Below are positions 35,667 to 42,867 of a stretch of DNA of 42,867 nt, piece by piece. This stretch comes from Mastigocoleus testarum BC008. GTDB taxonomy: Bacteria; Cyanobacteriota; Cyanobacteriia; Cyanobacteriales; Nostocaceae. How positions within the stretch are numbered: position 1 is the stretch's first letter; every line of letters begins with the position of its first letter. The stretch lies in the NCBI RefSeq assembly GCF_001456025.1, contig NZ_LMTZ01000003.1, positions 1 to 42,867 of the forward strand, given 5' to 3'. A program made the translations under genes and the position numbers. Below the pieces are notes generated by a model, which searched no databases, was not told the origin of the DNA, and worked only from the letters and a program-made list of their open reading frames with translations.

Positions 35667-38081
35667 CTATTCGAGAACTAAATAAATTGCCCAAATTGCC
35701 ATAGCCCGGAGATAAGTACAAGCACGAAAAGTTCCAACAGCAGTAATTGCTTCTGGGGTACGGAATTGTAAACCATTTTCGTAAATTTGCTTGACTACGG
35801 CTTCTGCCATTTTAAATGCTTCGTCTTTCATTCCCATTTGTACCAGAAAAGCTGCTAACCCAAAATTAATTCCTGTCCAAACTTCCAATGGATGGGTTGC
35901 ATCAGGGTTTTCTGGAGAACCGTCAGGTCGTAAACCGTTAGCTGCACCAAACTCACCATTATGAAATTTCAGAAAACAAGCTTGATAAACAGTTTTAAGA
36001 GCAGATTTAGCACGGTTAGTTGGTACGATATCAGGTAAACCTAGCAGTTTCGCGTAAAATTGTCCGCATAGCTGATCCGCCATTACTACATCGGAACCAC
36101 TTTCGCTATCAAGTCGGTAATATTTACCATTCCAGAGTTTTTCTTGATATACAGGGACTGACTTTGCTAACCAGGTTTCGTAGGTTTTTATATTTTCTTC
36201 TAAAGAGGCGATGTTTGGCTTTTCTACCGGGTTTTCAATTAAAATTTTGCTGATCGCGATCGCGGCTTCTAAAGCAGCTAACCACAAACCACCACAGTAA
36301 GCGCTTACACCCCTCAACCGCCAATCATCAAAGGTTTGATCGGGTGCGCCAGAGTTTTCGGGAATTCCATCACCATCTAAATCGAAACTCTTTAAATAAT
36401 TTAGAGTTTGAACAATTGCATCCCAACATTCTGCTAAAAACTCTACATCATCAGCACCAGTGAGCAAAAAATCTCGGTAAACCTGTAATACAAAATCACT
36501 ACCTAAATCTTTCCACAGATTGCAATCTTGATAACTCGTATAATTTGTTTTTTCCCAAACATGTTCGTTTGGCGCACCTAAATCATGGGGTGTAGCCCCT
36601 GCAATTTTCCGAGCAGCCATCGGACTTTCTGCTCCAATGGTGTGATAGTAACCAATCACACGGGTTTTTTCATCGCTAGCAGGAATTGCTCTCGCAAAAG
36701 CACGAATAACTGATTTTTCCAGTTCGGGAAATAGCATTAATAGTCCAAAAGAACCATATAAACGCACATCCAAGCTTTCATACCAGCGGTAATCTAAACA
36801 TTCCAAAACAGCAAACTGACCAAAGGGGTCGTGCTGTGTCGCTGCGCTCCACAATGTACCACCACTAGTAAGGTCATAAAGTTCGTTAAATAATGCCATT
36901 TTGAACCAACTTGGCAAATTTTCATCCTCTAGGATCGGTTTTTGCCAAACTTCAATTTGCGATCGCCAATTTTGATATGCTTCTAAAGCAGTATGGGCAA
37001 TTTTCCAAGCATTATTAGCGTTGCGATCAAAGAAATCAGTATATCTACGATAGTAGCGAACCCCAGCAGCAAACTCAGTAATAGGCAAATCCCAACTTAA
37101 AGCAAAGGGAATTTCTAATGTTTCCCCTGGTTGCAAAGTAAATCTTACTGTTAATGCAGTTCCTACCCGTTCCCCTTCCATTGCTAGGGTTTCATCTTCA
37201 TAATTAGGTAAAAAACCATCTTTTGCAAAACTTTGCCAAACATCTTCACCGGTCCCAACTGGATTAGTACGAGCATGATAAAAAATTTCCACCTGGGGAT
37301 GTTTGCAAGTCGCAATACACCACTGTCCTTCACCTTCATCGATAGGTTCAGTCATACCCAAACGACCTAAAAGAATCCCAACCGAATCAGTATTTTCAAT
37401 TAATTGATTGAAATTATATTGGCTATCATCTAATTTGGGCTGATATTCATATACTGGGCTACCATCATCCCGCATTTTGACTTCTGGCGACTTCAAAGCA
37501 TTGGTAAACCAACCCACCATATTTTCCCAAGTGAGCATAATGCTTAGAGTCAAAGGTTGATCGGTTGGATTCTTTGCAGTCCAAAGAAATATTGCTACCG
37601 GATAACTACTTTCCTGATAATTATTAGCCCAAACAGGAGAAAATTGTTCGCAAGTTAAGGTACTTTGAAATACATTTTCGTAAACAAACCAGCTGCGGGG
37701 ATATAGAGCATAATAGGTTCCTGTGGTAATTCTATCTGTAGATTTTGGATACCATTGCCAAGATTTTAAACTTTTATCTTCCGGTGCTTCTGCAGACAAA
37801 GCATAAGCCTGTGAAGATGAACCATCTGACTCAAAAACACTGAACTGACAAGCAGGAATATTTTTGAAGAGATGCTCCCCACCATCAATGTGCCATAAAT
37901 TAAAATCTCCCCGTGAAGAACGACCAATACAGCCAGCACCAAATCCACCCAAAGGCATTCCATGCCAGGGACCATCATCAATATTACTAGCATAACGGAC
38001 AGTATAGGGATTATCCCAACCTAAACCAATGGGACGACTCCAAGCACAAGAAGGAATTACCGAGGGGAGCTGATGTGTCAT
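35667..38081 (-). CDS. GH116 beta-glucosidase (non-lysosomal glucosylceramidase family)
   Basis: 804 residues from the ATG at 38081; an upstream ATG at 38135 adds 18 residues unlike the family. The N-terminal beta-sandwich (from G-I-P/M-P-L-G-G-F-G-A-G-C-I-G) and the C-terminal (alpha/alpha)6 domain are recognisable. Predicted catalytic residues are nucleophile E435 in W-Y-E-S-L-D-V-R-L-Y-G and acid/base D581 in N-S-G-A-P-D-Q-T-F-D. GH116 covers GBA2 glucosylceramidase and bacterial beta-glucosidases/xylosidases. No signal peptide, so it is probably cytoplasmic. Heterocyst glycolipid or compatible-solute turnover is a guess. Convergent with copy 2. Confidence 0.9.
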   Translation of the reverse strand: MTHQLPSVIPSCAWSRPIGLGWDNPYTVRYASNIDDGPWHGMPLGGFGAGCIGRSSRGDFNLWHIDGGEHLFKNIPACQFSVFESDGSSSQAYALSAEAPEDKSLKSWQWYPKSTDRITTGTYYALYPRSWFVYENVFQSTLTCEQFSPVWANNYQESSYPVAIFLWTAKNPTDQPLTLSIMLTWENMVGWFTNALKSPEVKMRDDGSPVYEYQPKLDDSQYNFNQLIENTDSVGILLGRLGMTEPIDEGEGQWCIATCKHPQVEIFYHARTNPVGTGEDVWQSFAKDGFLPNYEDETLAMEGERVGTALTVRFTLQPGETLEIPFALSWDLPITEFAAGVRYYRRYTDFFDRNANNAWKIAHTALEAYQNWRSQIEVWQKPILEDENLPSWFKMALFNELYDLTSGGTLWSAATQHDPFGQFAVLECLDYRWYESLDVRLYGSFGLLMLFPELEKSVIRAFARAIPASDEKTRVIGYYHTIGAESPMAARKIAGATPHDLGAPNEHVWEKTNYTSYQDCNLWKDLGSDFVLQVYRDFLLTGADDVEFLAECWDAIVQTLNYLKSFDLDGDGIPENSGAPDQTFDDWRLRGVSAYCGGLWLAALEAAIAISKILIENPVEKPNIASLEENIKTYETWLAKSVPVYQEKLWNGKYYRLDSESGSDVVMADQLCGQFYAKLLGLPDIVPTNRAKSALKTVYQACFLKFHNGEFGAANGLRPDGSPENPDATHPLEVWTGINFGLAAFLVQMGMKDEAFKMAEAVVKQIYENGLQFRTPEAITAVGTFRACTYLRAMAIWAIYLVLE

Positions 38082-38165
38082 CGCGTCAATTTTACAGCAT
38101 TCACTTACGACAATGAAGCCTAACCCGATGTGCAATTTTTCTCAAGTCTATATAGCGCTATGTGC

Positions 38166-38190
38166 AAGTAAAAAGTAAAAAGTAAAAAGT
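38166..38190 (+). repeat. AAGTAAA heptamer repeat
   Basis: Three full AAGTAAA units plus AAGT, an STRR-like tract upstream of the GH116 gene. Confidence 0.75.
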
Positions 38191-38290
38191 CAAACTATGT
38201 TCTGCGGAAACGCTTTGCTAACAAAACAAACCACCCCTATGGGGAGCGAAAGTTTACTGCTCACTGGTCTCAGCATTCATTAAGGTTCTA

Positions 38291-38310
38291 CCTAATTATG
38301 TAGTGCGATA
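38291..38310 (+). repeat. 20-bp dispersed repeat, copy 2
   Basis: Differs by one base from 14727-14746. It sits between the GH116 gene and the 38361-38954 gene. Confidence 0.65.
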
Positions 38311-38360
38311 CATTGAACAATAATTTATTTTCTCCAATCAATATCTACTTTACCAGTTAG

Positions 38361-38954
38361 CTATAAGTCGTTTGGAGAGATTTCTTTTGCAGCGAAACGT
38401 GACATATTCAGTCGTAAATCTTCGTAGCTCATATTGACTATTTCTAAGTTGTTATTGCTACTTATTTCATCATCTAAGTTAAATTCCATCTCATTGATTA
38501 CATCTAAAACCTCTGCGAGGAACAAATCTTGTTCTTGGATTGATTCTTTGTGAGAAGCTAGTTGAATTTTTTCTATTGCTAAGTCCATAAGATGAGCCAA
38601 ATCATACATCTTAGAATTTAGTAGTGATTCTTTAACTTTTTGAAAAGAGACAGCAATCATTTCTAATGCATGTTTTCTTTCTATTTCTGTAAAAGCTATG
38701 GCTGTGACCAATAAACCTTGAAAAACATCTTTTAAAGAAAACGATGATTTATCTGGAACTCCTGCATCTCTACCTTGCTCGGTAATGCCTCTATTAGTTG
38801 AATCGTTTTCTTGTAAAAATACTGCTAATTGAGTCATTATAAAATTAGGTATTACTGCTTTTGATAAATTATTACTTTCTGAAAAGTTAGGGTTTATACC
38901 TAGTAGCTTATTTGCTTTTATAAAATACAAATCTTGATTGTTGGAATACGTCAT
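38361..38954 (-). CDS. Hypothetical helical protein
   Basis: 197 residues from the ATG at 38954 (a TTG lies one codon before). It is largely alpha-helical by composition; a middle segment (V-F-Q-G-L-L-V-T-A-I-A-F-T-E-I-E-R-K-H-A) is hydrophobic-amphipathic, and the C-terminus is acidic with N-L-D-D-E-I-S-S-N-N-N. No signal peptide, no clear membrane span, no motif I recognise. It is monocistronic on the minus strand; the base composition is more A/T-rich than the neighbouring ahcY, which would fit an accessory gene. Confidence 0.6.
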   Translation of the reverse strand: MTYSNNQDLYFIKANKLLGINPNFSESNNLSKAVIPNFIMTQLAVFLQENDSTNRGITEQGRDAGVPDKSSFSLKDVFQGLLVTAIAFTEIERKHALEMIAVSFQKVKESLLNSKMYDLAHLMDLAIEKIQLASHKESIQEQDLFLAEVLDVINEMEFNLDDEISSNNNLEIVNMSYEDLRLNMSRFAAKEISPNDL

Positions 38955-39213
38955 CAATTAATCTGACTATTGTTATGAAGTAATTGATAAGTATTACACA
39001 AAAATCTGGTTAATAAAATGCCATATCCACGCAAAACCTTAAAAATTACCAGGAATTTACATATATACGAAAGAAAAATAATCTTTTCCAAAAAAACTGT
39101 AAATGTAGTAATTAGAAATTGACATTTTGCCAATTTATTGAAATGATATAAAGCCTTTCTCTAAGAGAATATTTGGAAAGGTATATTTATTATTTATTTA
39201 CCTAAGATATCTT

Positions 39214-39280
39214 GGATCCCCCTAAATCCCCCGCTGAGTTGGGGGACTTTTGCCCCCTTTTTAAGGGAGTTGGGGGATAT
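39214..39280. repeat. Dispersed CCCCCTAAATCCCCC-type inverted repeat
   Basis: GGATCCCCCTAAATCCCCC faces GGGAGTTGGGGGATATC, with GGGGGAC and GCCCCC between. This C-rich/G-rich palindromic repeat is widespread in cyanobacterial spacers. Confidence 0.75.
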
Positions 39281-39531
39281 CAATCATAATTTTTGGTAAT
39301 AAACGATACTTTACAAGTATTCTCTAAATATTAAGAAGCGGAAGTTTAGAGAATCAAATTTTTGTTATTCTGTACGATAGAAAAATTATTGGGGAATAAT
39401 GATTCCTGATAGAATATTTTGCAATTGCTGTTGCAGAATTATGCGCAATACTTACAGTACGCTTACGCCAGGTCGCGCCCCGCTTTGTTAACAGGAGACA
39501 GGAGTCAGGAGACAGAAGTAGAATACTTCAT

Positions 39532-39557
39532 AAAAAAAGGTAGGTAATTTACCTACC
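39532..39557 (-). terminator. Rho-independent terminator of ahcY
   Basis: GGTAGGT (39539-39545) pairs with ACCTACC (39551-39557). On the minus strand seven T residues follow the stem (39538-39532). An outer pair, GAATACTT/AAGTATTC, flanks it. It lies 82 bases beyond the ahcY stop. Confidence 0.85.
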
Positions 39558-39639
39558 CTACTAAAGTATTCGCTTATAGTACGAAATGATTGAAATTAAT
39601 CAATCCGAATTTAATTATTAAATCCAACTGGAGCAATCC

Positions 39640-40920
<1,281 letters not shown>

Positions 40921-41227
40921 TTAAAAATTTCCTCTGTATACAAAAGGTATAGGTACAAAAATTAAAAATCATTTTTGCATCCCTCCATAGATTATGGCAC
41001 GACTCGCGATATGAAAAGAGGTAATTTGGGGATTGGGGATTGGCGACTGGGAATTGGCGACTGGGGATTTGGGATTGGTATATTTCAAAAAAACTAATTC
41101 AAAAATAATATTCCGTCATTGCGACGTAAGGAAGCAATCTCATCCCATCGAAATTATTACAATAAAAAAGAACTTATATAAACAAATAATATATAAACAA
41201 ATAATATTATCGCGAGTAATTTAATTG
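40921..41227. other. Divergent spacer between ahcY and the Bell-like gene
   Basis: It contains the ahcY promoter region and a GGGATTGGGGATTGGCGACT-type heptamer tract at 41028-41077. The last 100 bases are A/T-rich with duplicated AACAAATAATAT motifs near 41178-41207. No gene is seen. Confidence 0.55.
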
Positions 41228-41626
41228 ATGGAACCTTTAAGTACTGCAGCGATCGCCATTGGTTCAGTAGTTGCTACCAAAGCTTTAGAAAAAACCGGTG
41301 AAAAGGTTGGAGAAGCTTTGTGGGATAAAGCCAGTAAATTTCGGGTAACGTTAAAAAAACATTCTCCCCATACCATTACTGCGATCGAGAAAATTCCAGA
41401 TGAAAAACTCGACTATGGTAAAGCTGTATTAGAAGTTGAATCTGCAGCGAAAGTGAATCCTGAAGTTGCTCGAGCCATGCAGGAATTAGCAGCAGCAGCA
41501 AAAACTGAACCCAATCCTAAATTTAATCAAATTCTTGCTATGCCCAATCTAGAAAAATTAGCAGAAAAAATTGGTCAGGTGGTTATGCCTGGTGGGACAG
41601 GAAATATCGAAAATATGTCCTTTTGA
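41228..41626 (+). CDS. Small HeLo/Bell-like helical protein upstream of an NB-ARC gene
   Basis: 132 residues from the ATG at 41228. It begins M-E-P-L-S-T-A-A-I-A-I-G-S-V-V-A-T-K-A-L, a hydrophobic helix at the very N-terminus as in fungal HeLo/HELL and bacterial Bell domains, then amphipathic helices. The C-terminal end (107-131) holds K-L-A-E-K-I-G, P-G-G-T-G-N-I-E-N-M-S-F, a motif repeated near the N-terminus of the next protein. Known family behaviour: Bell-type proteins are membrane-acting cell-death effectors triggered by NLRs through amyloid-like motifs. Assignment here is inference from architecture. It may simply be a helical accessory domain of unknown role. Confidence 0.65.
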   Translation: MEPLSTAAIAIGSVVATKALEKTGEKVGEALWDKASKFRVTLKKHSPHTITAIEKIPDEKLDYGKAVLEVESAAKVNPEVARAMQELAAAAKTEPNPKFNQILAMPNLEKLAEKIGQVVMPGGTGNIENMSF

Positions 41627-42036
41627 ACCCATAACTTACAATAATCGATATTTTGTCCAAATTCCCACCTTGAAATAAATGATGCTGTTGGTCAATTCTC
41701 ACAGGGTTAAACCCCTCGCCCTCAAAACCTGAATATTGCGTTGTTTTTATGTCCTGTAATAAATTGTGGGCTAAAATCCTAAGTCAGTTCCAAGGAACTG
41801 AAATCCAGAAAATTAATACAATTTAGAACTGATGGGTCAGACCCCTTTTTAATTCGCCAACAACATCATAAATTTCAAGGCTCATAATCTAAGTACGTTA
41901 AAACGTACTCAAACCCTTGTTCAATCTGATTTATCAGACTTTTTCTATGAGGCTGGGAATTTATTCCAAGGCATTAAATGTGGCTAGTTGAGAATAGAAT
42001 TTGTCAGTTTAAACCTGCTAATAAGTAACTTTAAAA
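41627..42036. other. 410-base structured spacer between the Bell-like and NB-ARC genes
   Basis: No frame. Three compact hairpins: CAGTTC/GAACTG in the AAGTCAGTTCCAAGGAACTG stretch (about 41786-41801), AGTACGTT/AACGTACT (about 41893-41910), and TCTGAT/ATCAGA followed by CTTTTTC (about 41926-41946), the last resembling a terminator. The first, with nearby GGGTCAGACCCC (41833-41844), resembles palindromic ends of small IS200/IS605-derived elements, but no transposase or boundary is visible. Confidence 0.45.
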
Positions 42037-42807
42037 ATGTCTGAAGAACTGGGAAAGTTTGCCGAGAAAATAGGTGTTTACATTGCTCCTGGAGGACAAG
42101 CTTCGATTGGGACTCAGATTATTCAAGGTCAAAAACAATTACGTCCCACAAAACGTATCCCTCGTGGTTCAGTCCATTTTGTGGGGCGAGAACGGGAACT
42201 TACCCTGTTACATGGAGATTTGCAACGCGGGGATTATGTAGCCTTAGCAGGGATGGGAGGGGTGGGAAAAACTGAATTAGCCACCCAATATGGGCGAAGA
42301 TATGAAAATGAATATGGGGGAATAGTTTGGTTAAATGCCAGAGAAACGAATCTTTCTGGAGAAGTTTTAAAGTTTTTTAGTTTAGATTTAGGTTTAGAAA
42401 TTCCCACAAAAGACCAGCAAGAAAAATTATTAACCCTTAAGCAACAGGTTGCTTGGTGTTGGTCTCAATATCCTGATTCTGATTTACCGATTCTAATTAT
42501 TTTTGATGATGTCGCAGACCTAGCTCATTTACGTGAAGCTATTCCTGATGAACCTCGTTTTCGAGTTTTAATTACTACTAGGATACGAAATTTAGACCCC
42601 AATTTTATCCAAACAATTTCCTTAGATGTTCTCTCACCACAAAAAGAACCAGGAAAAGCATTAGAACTTTTGCAAGATTTATTAGGTAAGGAAGATATTC
42701 GGGTAAAAAGAGAAGCAGAAAATGCAGAGCTAATTTGCGAACTCTTGGAATATTTGCCCTTAGGGATAGAGTTGGTGGGGAGTTATAGCAATCGCCAGCT
42801 TAGTTAG
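42037..42807 (+). CDS. NB-ARC (STAND) ATPase, NLR-like, prematurely ended
   Basis: 256 residues. The N-terminal stretch 5-25 (K-F-A-E-K-I-G, P-G-G-Q-A-S-I-G) repeats the end of the preceding protein. The NB-ARC core has Walker A G-M-G-G-V-G-K-T (72-79), Walker B L-I-I-F-D-D-V (153-159), the T-T-R sensor (180-182) and the G-L-P-L-like L-P-L-G-I-E-L (240-246). Then homology stops and S-N-R-Q-L-S ends the frame; relatives continue with a winged helix and TPR or WD repeats. None of the other frames downstream restores it, so an insertion or truncation at about 42787 is likely. The window ends 60 bases later. Confidence 0.85.
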   Translation: MSEELGKFAEKIGVYIAPGGQASIGTQIIQGQKQLRPTKRIPRGSVHFVGRERELTLLHGDLQRGDYVALAGMGGVGKTELATQYGRRYENEYGGIVWLNARETNLSGEVLKFFSLDLGLEIPTKDQQEKLLTLKQQVAWCWSQYPDSDLPILIIFDDVADLAHLREAIPDEPRFRVLITTRIRNLDPNFIQTISLDVLSPQKEPGKALELLQDLLGKEDIRVKREAENAELICELLEYLPLGIELVGSYSNRQLS

Positions 42808-42867
42808 GACGTAAGGTAAGATAGATCGAGAAGTGATTAGTCTGGACAATTCCAATGGCAAGGTCTT

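Larger units (their letters stand above)
38955..39639. other. Spacer with a CCCCCTAAATCCCCC repeat and the ahcY terminator
   Basis: It contains the dispersed repeat at 39214-39280, the ahcY terminator at 39532-39557, and short CAGGAGACAGGAGTCAGGAGACAG repeats near 39493-39516. No gene is seen. Confidence 0.6.

Noticed and set aside
39214..39280. Possible CRISPR-like repeat array
   Set aside because: The C-rich/G-rich units form a single palindromic dispersed repeat; there are no evenly spaced repeats with unique spacers here or elsewhere in the window.
40921..41000. SAH riboswitch upstream of ahcY
   Set aside because: The short A/T-rich leader shows no pseudoknot-capable GC stems of the known SAH riboswitch.

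Overview
The window reads as a chromosomal segment of a filamentous, probably heterocystous cyanobacterium (Nostocales-like). Support: many HIP1 octamers (GCGATCGC), heptameric short tandem repeats (STRR type) between genes, a cyanophycin cphB-cphA pair, split proton-translocating transhydrogenase genes, a TatA gene, and cyanobacterial-type YidC, LarB and GH116 proteins. Spacers are long, AT-rich and full of repeats. Genus and species cannot be named from the sequence alone.

Layout. 1-3000: a cytoplasmic-looking L,D-transpeptidase, then wreckage of a MoxR-type AAA ATPase/VWA gene pair fused by an internal deletion, and a 55-codon LRV-repeat ORF. 3034-6324 (minus): the pntA1-pntA2-pntB transhydrogenase operon, closed by a clear terminator. 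6325-7875: a 1.5 kb gene-poor stretch holding a broken duplicate of the yidC promoter and first codons, flanked by 82-bp direct repeats. 7876-8382: an exported DUF2808 protein. 8819-11764: the rpmH-rnpA-PH-yidC-jag ribosome/membrane-insertion cluster. 12154-15473: a DUF177 protein, CoaX, an alpha/beta hydrolase lacking an obvious catalytic His, and a Nudix hydrolase. 15474-17022: a gene-free AT-rich stretch. 17023-24598: a small basic protein, then minus-strand argH, a small membrane protein, larB, an oligopeptide-type binding lipoprotein, ispF and trmD. 25087-28824: cphB-cphA, which degrade and make cyanophycin. 29266-31395 (minus): tatA and a serine/threonine kinase. 32180-35627: two tandem paralogues with a new-looking N-terminal region and four 32-residue repeats; the second is frameshifted at an A10 run. 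35667-40920 (minus): a GH116 glucosidase, an unknown protein and ahcY. 41228-42807: a small HeLo/Bell-like protein followed by an NB-ARC protein that shares a short motif with it; the NB-ARC protein ends prematurely near the window edge.

Most of the window is housekeeping. The parts most worth follow-up are the Bell-like/NB-ARC pair (a candidate NLR amyloid-type signalling pair), the duplicated 32-residue-repeat proteins with the homopolymer frameshift, the partial yidC duplication, the AAA/VWA deletion scar, and the structured spacers at cphB-cphA and downstream of jag. All structure, motif and identity statements come from reading by eye; no database search was run.
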